Positions 55,403 through 63,676 of a DNA stretch of 64,000 nucleotides are shown here, piece by piece. The notes beneath the pieces were generated by a model, which was given only the letters and a program-made list of their open reading frames with translations, did not search any database and was not told where the DNA came from. The stretch's first letter is position 1. Each line of letters starts with the position of its first letter. Where the stretch lies: contig CANGYF010000012.1 of NCBI GenBank assembly GCA_947458265.1, forward strand, positions 62,001-126,000. Direction: 5' to 3'. Source of the stretch: Betaproteobacteria bacterium (GTDB lineage Bacteria; Pseudomonadota; Gammaproteobacteria; Burkholderiales; CAIKXV01). The translations under genes were made by a program, and so were the position numbers.

Positions 55403-56365
55403 ATGAAATTCTATGACGTTTTCAATGGCGACGCCGATGGCCTGTGCGCGCTGCACCAGCTGCGCCTGGCCGAGCCGCGAGACGCGGTGCTGGTCACCGG
55501 CACCAAGCGCGACATCGAACTCCTCGCCCGGGTCGATGCAGGTCGCGGCGACGAGATCACCGTGTTCGACATCTCGCTCGAGGTCAACCGTGAAGCCCTG
55601 ATGCAGGTACTCGATACCGGGGCCCGGGTACGCTGGTTCGACCACCATTTCGCCGGCACCGTTCCGCAGCGGCCGGGTTTCCGGGCGCATATCGACGGGT
55701 CTGCCGATACCTGCACCAGCCTGATCGTCGACCGCTTCCTGAACGGCAAGTATCGCGCATGGGCGGTGGTCGCGGCGTTCGGCGACAACCTGCGCGAGGC
55801 CGCCTGGAAGGCCGCCGAGCCGCTCGAGATGAACGACATGCAGATGCACACGCTGCGCGTGCTCGGCGAATGCCTGAACTACAACGCCTACGGCGAATCG
55901 CTCGACGACCTGCACTACCAACCCGACGAGCTCTACGAGACGCTGCGCCGCTACGAGAACCCGCTCGATTTCGTCGTCGCCGAGCCAGTGTACGAAGTGC
56001 TGCGTACCGCGCTGTCCGACGACCTGGCACGCGCCGCCGACCTGGAGCCGTCGGTGGTGAGCGAATCCGGCGCCGCGTTCATCCTGCCCGACGCCGCCTG
56101 GTCACGACGCATCTCCGGCTTCTTCAGCAACCAGCTCGCCAACGCCTTCCCGATGCGCGCGCATGCAGTGCTCACCGTGCGCGCCGGCGGCTACCTGGTC
56201 AGCGTACGCGCACCGGCCAGCATCCCCGCCGGCGCCGACGCCCTGTGCCGGCAGTTCGAGACTGGCGGTGGGCGGTCACGCGCGGCCGGCATCCAGCTGC
56301 TGCCGGAAGCCGACCTGCCGCGCTTCCTCGCCGCCTTCGAGAAGGCCTGGCCCGGCCGCGACTAG
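55403..56365 (+). CDS. DHH family phosphoesterase
   Basis: A 320-residue phosphoesterase of the DHH superfamily. DVFNGDADGLCALHQLRL carries the first metal Asps (10 and 12), VFDISLE the next, and WFDHHFAG (Asp80-His81-His82) the signature; later GGGRSRAAGIQLLPEADLP matches a DHHA1-like substrate domain. Such proteins cleave short nucleotides or cyclic dinucleotide products. It is a single plus-strand gene divergent from the VanZ gene. Confidence 0.88.
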   Translation: MKFYDVFNGDADGLCALHQLRLAEPRDAVLVTGTKRDIELLARVDAGRGDEITVFDISLEVNREALMQVLDTGARVRWFDHHFAGTVPQRPGFRAHIDGSADTCTSLIVDRFLNGKYRAWAVVAAFGDNLREAAWKAAEPLEMNDMQMHTLRVLGECLNYNAYGESLDDLHYQPDELYETLRRYENPLDFVVAEPVYEVLRTALSDDLARAADLEPSVVSESGAAFILPDAAWSRRISGFFSNQLANAFPMRAHAVLTVRAGGYLVSVRAPASIPAGADALCRQFETGGGRSRAAGIQLLPEADLPRFLAAFEKAWPGRD

Positions 56366-56455
56366 AAGATGGTCTGACGGACGGCCCCGCCGCTGGAGGC
56401 AGGGCAGGCTCCGGTGTATCGTGCGGCATCTCCAACCGGACGACCGCACCTGCAC

Positions 56456-57340
56456 ATGACCGCCAGCACGATCCCGACCTGCGTCCCCCACGACCCCGCC
56501 CCCCGCGCACCGAAGGTGCCGTTCCCGGCCCACGCCTGCGACACCCATGCCCACGTGTGCGGACCGGCCGAACGCTACCCGTACTGGTCGGAGCGCATCT
56601 ACACCCCGCCGGATGCCCTGCTCTCCGAGTACCGGCACATGCTCGACACGATCGGCTGCGAGCGGGCGGTGCTGGTGCAGCCCAGCATCTATGACGTCGA
56701 CAACCGCGCGATGCTCGACGCACTGGCCGCCGACCCGAAGCGGCTGCGCGGCGTTGCGGTAGTACCGTTCGACGTGCCGGTCGCCGAACTCGAGCGCCTG
56801 CACGCGGCCGGCGTGCGCGGCGTCCGTTGCAACATCGTCGACCTGAAGACGGGCAAGGGCCAGCTGCCGCTCGACGCGCTCAGGACCCTCGCCAACAAGG
56901 TGAAGCCGTTCGGCTGGCATGTCGAGTTCCTGATGCACGTGGACGAGTTCCCCGACCTGGACCGCCAGCTCGCCGGCTTCCCGGTGCCGATGGTGTTCGG
57001 CCATCTGGGCTACGTTCCCACCAGCAAGGGCACCTCCGACGCCGGCTTCCAGGCACTGATCCGGCTGATGAAGGACGGCGCGGCCTGGGCCAAGATGACC
57101 GCCCCCTACCGCCTCACCGGCACCGAGATGCCCTACCCCGACACTGACGACTTCGCGTTCGCGCTGGTCGATGCCGCCCCGCAGCGACTCGTCTGGGGCA
57201 CCGACTGGCCGCATGTGATCGTCAAGACGCGCATGCCGAACGACGGCGACATCGCCGACCTGCTCAGCCACTGGGTGCCGGACGTGGCGGTGCGCAACCG
57301 CATACTGGTGGACAACGCGGCGGCACTGTACGGGTTCTGA
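56456..57340 (+). CDS. Amidohydrolase of the PDC-hydrolase (LigI-like) group
   Basis: A 294-residue TIM-barrel metal hydrolase. DTHAHVCGPAERYPY holds His31 and His33; GHLGYVPTSKGTSDAGF and LVWGTDWPHVIVKTRMPNDGDI hold the later metal His/Asp. These forms are typical of 2-pyrone-4,6-dicarboxylate lactonase and related amidohydrolase-2 proteins. No lig or pca gene is near, so the substrate is open. ATG 56456 is used; a GTG at 56414 would add 14 residues. It converges on the M50/HlyD gene. Confidence 0.85.
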   Translation: MTASTIPTCVPHDPAPRAPKVPFPAHACDTHAHVCGPAERYPYWSERIYTPPDALLSEYRHMLDTIGCERAVLVQPSIYDVDNRAMLDALAADPKRLRGVAVVPFDVPVAELERLHAAGVRGVRCNIVDLKTGKGQLPLDALRTLANKVKPFGWHVEFLMHVDEFPDLDRQLAGFPVPMVFGHLGYVPTSKGTSDAGFQALIRLMKDGAAWAKMTAPYRLTGTEMPYPDTDDFAFALVDAAPQRLVWGTDWPHVIVKTRMPNDGDIADLLSHWVPDVAVRNRILVDNAAALYGF

Positions 57341-57400
57341 GCCGGCCTGTTGACCGGCGGACTCACCCCGCAGAGGTGCCGGGACCGCTGCGGCGATCGG

Positions 57401-59545
57401 TCAGAATGCGCCCTGGCGGAACAGTGCCGCGGCGATGGCTGACAGCCAGCGGCGTCCCGGGCTGTCCGGGCGGGCGTCGATATGGACTGCGACGCGCCTG
57501 ACCGCGACGCGGCCGGGCAGTGGGTCATCGCCCTCGATCACGACCCGGTAGAGCGCATCCACCGGTGCCAGACCACCGCCAGGCCCGGCGGGCAGGACCT
57601 CGACCGGACCACCGTGGCCGTCGGCGAGCAACCGGTGCGGCAGCCGCTGGACGCGTGCGCCATCGATCGCCGCGAGGCGGCCGGAGAGCCGGTGCCCACT
57701 GCCTGCAACGATCACCGTCACGGCATCGCCGGTGCGGATGCGCGACAGATCGGCCTCGGCAACCAGCGCCTCGACCTGCCAGCCTTGTGCGTGCACCAGC
57801 CAGGCAATCGGCGTGGCGGCATCGATCCAGCTGCCCGGAGCGAGCAGCGGGTCGACATCGCGAACCGTGCCGGCACGCTCGGCCACGATGCGAAGGCGGG
57901 CGAGCTCGGTGGCGCGCGCACCAGCCTCGGCGCGCCAGCGCTGGCTCTGGCGATCGGCAATGACCTGGCGCGCAGCGCCATCCTGATCCAGGCCGACCGC
58001 GCCGCCAGCGGCACGCCGGTAACCCTCGGCCACCGCCAGCGCACGCCGGCGCTCGTCGTCCTCGCGCGGCGCATGCAGCTCGGCGAGTACATCGCCGGCC
58101 TGCACCGTCTGGCCATCGCTCACCGACAGGCGTTCGATGCGACCGGCGTAGGGGGCGTATACCGCCTGCTCGCCCGCCGAGCGCAGCACGCCGGGTGCCT
58201 GCACCCGGGTCGGCCAGGGCAGGAGCAGCGCGATCAGCGGCAGGCCGATGGCCAGCAGAAGCACGAGGATGCGCGATCCGCGTACGGCCGCACGCTGCTG
58301 CCACCACGCTCGCAGCTCGGTGGCAACCGGACGTCCGATGAATACCCAGAGTTCGACCACGAACAGCAGGATGCCCAGCGCCTTGAAGAACAGGTGGTAG
58401 ACCAGCAGCGCGATACCGACGAACACCACCAGACGGTAGAGCCAGGTGACCAGCGCGAAGGCCACCAGCAGCGCGCCACGGCCCGGCGGCAGGCTCTCGG
58501 GCACCGGCGATTCCAGGCCGAGCACGACCCGCCGCAGCCAGCGTCGCGCATGGGCGCCGGCACGCTCGTGCAGGGCCGGGAAATCCAGCCAGTCGCACAG
58601 GATGAAGTAGCCGTCGAAACGCATGAACGGGCTGGCATTGACCAGCAGCGTCCAGGTCCAGGAGGTGGTCGCAAGCAGGAACAGCGCGTGGCGCAGGGGC
58701 CCATCGGGGAGCAGGCACCACGCCAGCGTCGCCCACGCCGCCAGCGCCAGCTCGGCGACGATGCCTGCGCTGGCGATCGCCATGCGGTGGCGCGCACGGG
58801 TCAGTTTCCAGCCTTCCCCGGTATCGGTGTAGGCCATCGGCCAGAGCACCACCAGCGCGATGCCCATGTGGCCGACGCGTACGCCATACCGGGTCGCGGT
58901 GAGCGCATGCGCGAGTTCGTGCACCAGCTTGGAGAAGGCGAGCGCGATGAGCAGCGTGGCTCCGCCCTGCCAGCTCAGCAGCGCCCCAGCGCCCGCGCGC
59001 ACCTCGTCCCACTGGCGCGCGGCGAGCAGCAGCCCGGACACGGCAGCCAACACGCTCAGTACGAGGAAGCCGCGGGTCCAGAACATGCCCAGACGGGGCG
59101 CCAGCCAGGCCAGCACGCGTGCCGGGCGCACCAGAGGTATGCGCACGAACAGGTAGTGCTGCAGCCACCAGCGCCAGCCGAAGCGCGGCGGCAACGCCCG
59201 CGCCGGCAACGCACGCAGCAACTGCTGTGCACGCAGGAACGCCGCGAAGGCCTCTACGTCTGCCGGCTCGGCCTGCAGTGCCGTGTCGGCGCGAATCTGC
59301 GCTGCGATCTGCGCGGCATCCCCGAGATGCCAGCGCACCAGCATCTCGAACTCCAGCCAGCCAATCCGGCAGTAACGGTTGGCCACCGGATCGGCGACAT
59401 GCCAGGCCGGCGAGCCGTCGGGGTTGTCGCCGGCACGGTGCAGGCGCAGCTCCTCGCGCAGTTCGGGCCAGGGTACGGGCGCCGCCTGCGCAGGGCGCCC
59501 CGCGGGGATCGCCCCTTCCGCTGCAACGACAGACGAACTCAGCAC
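57401..59545 (-). CDS. PqqD-like / M50 metallopeptidase / HlyD adaptor fusion protein
   Basis: A 714-residue inner-membrane fusion. Residues 25-115 resemble a PqqD-like winged helix (WPELREELRLHRAG...WHVADPVANRYCRIGWLEFEML). Membrane segments follow, with M50 zinc ligands HELAH (209-213) and NASPFMRFDG (303-312). After more helices (to about 440), a HlyD-type biotinyl/lipoyl module starts at VQAPGVLRSAGEQAVYAPYAGRIERL. GTG 59545 overlaps the upstream stop by seven bases; other starts up to 59608 are possible. It is the last gene of the export operon. Proteolysis may activate or release cargo; this is inferred. Confidence 0.85.
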   Translation of the reverse strand: MLSSSVVAAEGAIPAGRPAQAAPVPWPELREELRLHRAGDNPDGSPAWHVADPVANRYCRIGWLEFEMLVRWHLGDAAQIAAQIRADTALQAEPADVEAFAAFLRAQQLLRALPARALPPRFGWRWWLQHYLFVRIPLVRPARVLAWLAPRLGMFWTRGFLVLSVLAAVSGLLLAARQWDEVRAGAGALLSWQGGATLLIALAFSKLVHELAHALTATRYGVRVGHMGIALVVLWPMAYTDTGEGWKLTRARHRMAIASAGIVAELALAAWATLAWCLLPDGPLRHALFLLATTSWTWTLLVNASPFMRFDGYFILCDWLDFPALHERAGAHARRWLRRVVLGLESPVPESLPPGRGALLVAFALVTWLYRLVVFVGIALLVYHLFFKALGILLFVVELWVFIGRPVATELRAWWQQRAAVRGSRILVLLLAIGLPLIALLLPWPTRVQAPGVLRSAGEQAVYAPYAGRIERLSVSDGQTVQAGDVLAELHAPREDDERRRALAVAEGYRRAAGGAVGLDQDGAARQVIADRQSQRWRAEAGARATELARLRIVAERAGTVRDVDPLLAPGSWIDAATPIAWLVHAQGWQVEALVAEADLSRIRTGDAVTVIVAGSGHRLSGRLAAIDGARVQRLPHRLLADGHGGPVEVLPAGPGGGLAPVDALYRVVIEGDDPLPGRVAVRRVAVHIDARPDSPGRRWLSAIAAALFRQGAF

Positions 59546-60906
59546 CCGCACCACTCGCGCAGCGCCGCCAGCGGCCGGCGCAGCAGCAGGTAGCCGAGCA
59601 CGGTCCATTCGCCCGCGATGCGTACCGTCCCGCGCAACCCGACGCGCACGGTCTCGCTGCTCGCCTGAAGGCGCCCGCGCACCCGGTAGCCGGCAATGCC
59701 CTCGGGCGAGTCGACGACCTGGTAGGACGCATGGTCGAGGCTGCCCGACAGGGGCTGCAACGGCGCCACCCGCAGGAACAGCGTCATCGGTGCGCCCGGC
59801 GCCAGGTTGATCGCGTCGGCCACTGGCACCCAGGCCTGGATGCCCGGCTGACCCGGATCGCTCAGCAGCCCGATGCGCTCGCCGGTCTGCACCGGCTTTC
59901 CGGCCCAGTCATCGGGGTGGGAATAGACGAACACACCATCGGCGGGCGCCACCACCTGCAGGCGCGCGAGTTCCGCGGTCAGGCCAGCGATCTCCGCCTC
60001 GCGCTCGCGCACCCGTGCCTCGGCCTGCCCGACTTCCGCGCGCGCCTCCTGTCGGTCGAAGGCGCGCTGCGAGGATTGCAGGAACTCGGCCCGGGTGGTC
60101 GCCATCGATGCCCGCGCCACCGACAGGCGGCTGCGCAGGCTGGTGTCGTCGAACTCGGCGAGCACATCGCCCTTGCGCACCGGGGTGTTGGGCGGCACGC
60201 GCATCGTGCGGATCACGCCGGTCTGCGGCGCCGCGATGACCTGGCTTTCCAGTGAAATCACCTCGGCCGGCGCGAGCGAGTACTCGCGTACCGGCACTGC
60301 CAGCAGCAGCAGGACGGCAAGCACCCCGATCCGGGCACGGCGTGAGCCCGCAGTCATGCGCCAGCGCTCGGCGAGGCGCGGTCGCCGTGACGCCAGCGCC
60401 CACCAGGCGTGCCCGGCCACGCCGGCGGCGGCCGCCAGCCACCAGGACGGACTGCCATCGTCCAGCGCCTCAGGCCACGGCGATTCGCGAGCCAGCACCA
60501 GCACCGCGCGCAGCACGGCGTCCGGTCCGCGCAGCGGCAGCAGCAGCGCATGCGGCGGCAGCCACTCCGACCAGCCATCGGCCAGCCGCGCCGGGAGACT
60601 GCCCGCGTCGGCGGCGAGCATGGCCGCCTCGGGCGGCAGCTCGATGAGGGCTGGCCGCAGCGCATCCACCATCTCGCCGATCCACAGTGCGAACGGCGTG
60701 TCCGCGTCCACCGCCACCAGGCCAGAGTGCGCGAGCAGCGTACCGCGTCCGGCCGTACCGCAGCCCACGATGGCCGCCTGCCGGTACTCGACCAGCGCGC
60801 GCAGTTCGTTGCACAGCACGAAGCTCAGCGCCGGCAGGTCGCGCGCCTCCTGCATCCGCGCGGTGAGCCGCAGATGCACGGCTGCACCCTGGTCGACGAC
60901 CGGCAT
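59539..60906 (-). CDS. HlyD-family adaptor with GAF-like cytosolic N-terminus
   Basis: A 455-residue protein. Residues 1-175 look like a GAF-type cytosolic sensor (ALSFVLCNELRALVEYRQAAIVG..., LLLPLRGPDAVLRAVLVLARES). One membrane helix follows at about 193-206, then a HlyD/MFP periplasmic part: EVISLESQVIAAPQTGVIRTMRVPPNTPVRKGDVLAEFDDTSLRSRL, a coiled-coil hairpin rich in Arg/Glu/Ala (260-315), and the second lipoyl half PADGVFVYSHPDDWAGKPVQTGERIGLL. It starts seven bases after the adaptor gene and overlaps the M50 gene. Confidence 0.85.
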   Translation of the reverse strand: MPVVDQGAAVHLRLTARMQEARDLPALSFVLCNELRALVEYRQAAIVGCGTAGRGTLLAHSGLVAVDADTPFALWIGEMVDALRPALIELPPEAAMLAADAGSLPARLADGWSEWLPPHALLLPLRGPDAVLRAVLVLARESPWPEALDDGSPSWWLAAAAGVAGHAWWALASRRPRLAERWRMTAGSRRARIGVLAVLLLLAVPVREYSLAPAEVISLESQVIAAPQTGVIRTMRVPPNTPVRKGDVLAEFDDTSLRSRLSVARASMATTRAEFLQSSQRAFDRQEARAEVGQAEARVREREAEIAGLTAELARLQVVAPADGVFVYSHPDDWAGKPVQTGERIGLLSDPGQPGIQAWVPVADAINLAPGAPMTLFLRVAPLQPLSGSLDHASYQVVDSPEGIAGYRVRGRLQASSETVRVGLRGTVRIAGEWTVLGYLLLRRPLAALREWCGC

Positions 60907-60913
60907 CCGGGAA

Positions 60914-61774
60914 TCAGCGCCGCGGCACGACCACCCGGCCACTCATGCCGGGCAGCAGGTCGGCGCCGCCGCCTTCGAAGGTCGTCTCGAGTTCGATGGT
61001 CTGGCTGACCGCATCGACCCGCCCTGCCACGCGTGCCACGCGCATCGCGTGACGGCGTCCGGTCTCGTCGATCACGGCGTCGAGCCGCTCGCCCGGCTTG
61101 ATCCAGGCCAGCCACCGCGAGGGTGCATTCACCCTGGCCCTGACCGCACCGCTGCCCACCACATCGATGATCGGCGCGCCAGCCGTGACGCTCTGGCCCG
61201 GCCGGACGTGGATGCGGGCCACCCGTCCGTCGAACGGCGCACGCACCACGCACTGCGCCAGCTGGGCCTCTATCACACGTGTCTGAGCCTGCGCCCGATC
61301 GACCGCCGCGGCGGCCAGCGCCACCTCGATCTCGGCGGCTGACTGCAGCCCCTGCAGGCGAAGCTTGGCTTCATGCTGCAGGCGCGCGGCACTCGCCTCG
61401 GCAACGGCCGCCTCGCGGCGTGCCTCTACCTCGGCGCATTCGAACCGTACCAGCGGACGACCGGCGGCCACCGCGTCACCCAGGCGCACCTCGACTGCGG
61501 ACACCCGGGCCGCAGCCGGCGCCGACATCGCACTCTCCTGGTCAGCAACCACCAGCAGGCGCACTTCGATATCCGTCGCGCGCAGCCGGCCCGCCGCATC
61601 CCCTGGCGCGATCTGCACTGGCACTGGCACTTGCACCGGTACCGCCCCCTGCGCCAGCGACAGCGTCGGCATGCCGTACCCGAGCGCCAGTGCCAGCACG
61701 GCGCACGCCGTGCACGTCCGCCATCTGGACGGGATCCGTCCCAGGACATGACCCGGCGCGTGGTCGGTGTTCAT
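60914..61774 (-). CDS. Periplasmic adaptor subunit (HlyD/RND-type membrane fusion protein)
   Basis: A 286-residue exported adaptor. The signal segment ends near LSLAQGAV (residue 42). Lipoyl halves ESAMSAPAAARVSAVEVRLGDAVAAGRPLVRFECAE and APFDGRVARIHVRPGQSVTAGAPII flank a short helical hairpin (EARREAAVAEASAARLQHEAKLRLQGLQS), and a beta-barrel region follows. There is no RND pump gene nearby. The ATG overlaps the TolC-like stop by ATGA. It would bridge inner-membrane components to the TolC-like channel. Confidence 0.88.
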   Translation of the reverse strand: MNTDHAPGHVLGRIPSRWRTCTACAVLALALGYGMPTLSLAQGAVPVQVPVPVQIAPGDAAGRLRATDIEVRLLVVADQESAMSAPAAARVSAVEVRLGDAVAAGRPLVRFECAEVEARREAAVAEASAARLQHEAKLRLQGLQSAAEIEVALAAAAVDRAQAQTRVIEAQLAQCVVRAPFDGRVARIHVRPGQSVTAGAPIIDVVGSGAVRARVNAPSRWLAWIKPGERLDAVIDETGRRHAMRVARVAGRVDAVSQTIELETTFEGGGADLLPGMSGRVVVPRR

Positions 61775-63654
61775 CGACCCGGGCCGCGAGCGCCCAGCGC
61801 CTCGCGCAGCCGCGCCATCACCGACAGCACCGCGGCCTCGGCGAAGGCCGATAGCGTCTTCGCATCGGAGGTCGCCGACAGCACGCTGGTGTAGTCGGAG
61901 CCGAACACCGGCTTGCCCGCGGCATCGGTGACATCGATCCGCCACGTGGCGCGGCCGCCACCGGCCGGCGGCGGCGTGAACGCGAGCGACAGCCGGAAAG
62001 CATCGTCGACCGTACGCACGCCGACCTGGCTGCGCGCGAGCACGCGTTCGACCGACTCGCGCACGGTGCGTTCATCGCCCTGCCCACCCAGGCCCGCGAT
62101 CGCCACGCGGACCGGCCGCGGTGCGGCTACTTCGGCCACCCCGATGCGAAACGCCTCTCTCTCGCCAGCGGCGAGCGAACTCTCGATCGCCCGCTGCAGG
62201 TCGGGCATTTCGGCCGAGCGGACTTCACCAGGCAGCAGGTCGATGCCGAGCGAGTTCTTCACCCGCCCGAACGCCGCCTGCGCAGCGGCGTAGGCGGTCG
62301 CCTGCTGGTAGCGGGACACCAGTGCGCGGCTCTCGGTGCGCAGCGCCTCGAGTTCGCTCTCCAGGCGGCTGGCCGCGCTGGTGCGTGCGATCGCCGACAG
62401 GCGCTGATCGACCTGGGCGGACTCGCGGGCAAGGTCATGGTCGAGCGTGGTCAGGCGATAGCGCTCCACGGACACTCGAACCTGGGTGATCACCGCCATC
62501 GATAGCGCCATGCGGCGGGCGCTGTCTGTCTGCGCACGCGCCTGGTTGGCACGGCGCATCGTCGGCAGGCCGGTCAACCGCATGAGATTGATCGACACGC
62601 TGGCTCCTGCATCGGCCCAGGTGTTGTTGTAGAGGTACGTATTGGAGTTGTAGCTCGCACCGGCAAAGATGTTCAGGTTGGGAAACATCGACGCCAGTTG
62701 CCGGCGCGCCTCGTTCTGGGTGATCCGCGCCCGGTAGTCTTCCTCGAGCAGCTCCGGACGACGGGTGAGCGCCATGCGCTCCAGTTCGGGCATGTCGACC
62801 GGTACGGCCAGCAGCGGCGGCTCGGCGACATCGGCGATGCGCACCTCGGTGCCCGGGCGTACGTTCATCAGTGCCGCCAGTTCGCGGCGGGCGAACTCCA
62901 TTTCCTGGCGGCGCAGGTTCACCATCGTCATCGCGTCGAGCAGGGCACGCTGATAGGCCAGCGCCTGCGCCGGGGGTAGCACGCCAGCGCGCTCGGCATC
63001 GCGCGAACGCTCGATCGCCGAGCGGATCGCCACCAGCAGGGCATCGGCCTCGCCGGACAGTCGCTGCCCAGCGGCCGCACGCCAGTAGGCACTGCGCACG
63101 TCCTGCACGATGTTCTGCAGGATCTTGCGCCGCCGCTCCTCGGCAATGCTCACCTCGTCCGCAGCCTGCTTGGCGCGGTAGTAGCTGATGCCGAAATCGA
63201 GCACGTTCCATGACAGTTCCGCCCGTGCGGTGCTGAAGGCACGTTCTTCGGATGTCGACGGGCGGAGACTGACCAGCCGGTCCTCGATACCGATGCTGGT
63301 GCCCCCGGAGTCGTTGTTGCGCGACCGGTAGCCGGCATCGGCGACCACCCTCGGCAGCAGGTCCAGGCGAGACACGTCGAGCAGCCCCTGCGACAGCGCG
63401 ATCTCCATCAGCTTGAGGCGGTAGTCGAGGTTGTACTTGAGCGCCCGCGCCAGCGCACCGGAGAAGGTGAGCGGCTCGGTGAGCACTTCGTGGTCGGCGT
63501 ACATCGCGTCGCTGTCGCGGCGTACCCGCTCTTCGATCTGCTCGGCCGTCAGGCGCTCGGGAACGATCGAGCAGCCGGAAAAGGCCAGGACCACTGCGGC
63601 GGCCAGCGCCCAGCGGGTGGATCGCGCGAATCTGCGGGTCGGATCACTCATCAT
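61771..63654 (-). CDS. TolC-family outer-membrane lipoprotein with C-terminal extension
   Basis: A 627-residue TolC-like outer-membrane factor. The leader ends in a lipobox (LAFSGCS, Cys28), so it is probably lipid-anchored. Two TolC repeats with SRLDLLPRVVADAGY and PELLEEDYRARITQNEARRQLASMFPNLNIFAGASY are visible, ending near residue 485. The last 110-130 residues (from VRVAIAGLGGQGDERTVRESVERVLARS) form an extra alpha/beta domain not found in TolC, resembling TolB-N/CsgG-like modules by eye. Two adjacent ATGs compete (63654, 63651); AGGA precedes them. Confidence 0.88.
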   Translation of the reverse strand: MMSDPTRRFARSTRWALAAAVVLAFSGCSIVPERLTAEQIEERVRRDSDAMYADHEVLTEPLTFSGALARALKYNLDYRLKLMEIALSQGLLDVSRLDLLPRVVADAGYRSRNNDSGGTSIGIEDRLVSLRPSTSEERAFSTARAELSWNVLDFGISYYRAKQAADEVSIAEERRRKILQNIVQDVRSAYWRAAAGQRLSGEADALLVAIRSAIERSRDAERAGVLPPAQALAYQRALLDAMTMVNLRRQEMEFARRELAALMNVRPGTEVRIADVAEPPLLAVPVDMPELERMALTRRPELLEEDYRARITQNEARRQLASMFPNLNIFAGASYNSNTYLYNNTWADAGASVSINLMRLTGLPTMRRANQARAQTDSARRMALSMAVITQVRVSVERYRLTTLDHDLARESAQVDQRLSAIARTSAASRLESELEALRTESRALVSRYQQATAYAAAQAAFGRVKNSLGIDLLPGEVRSAEMPDLQRAIESSLAAGEREAFRIGVAEVAAPRPVRVAIAGLGGQGDERTVRESVERVLARSQVGVRTVDDAFRLSLAFTPPPAGGGRATWRIDVTDAAGKPVFGSDYTSVLSATSDAKTLSAFAEAAVLSVMARLREALGARGPGR

Positions 63655-63676
63655 GTTCCTGAATACCTCGTGTCGT

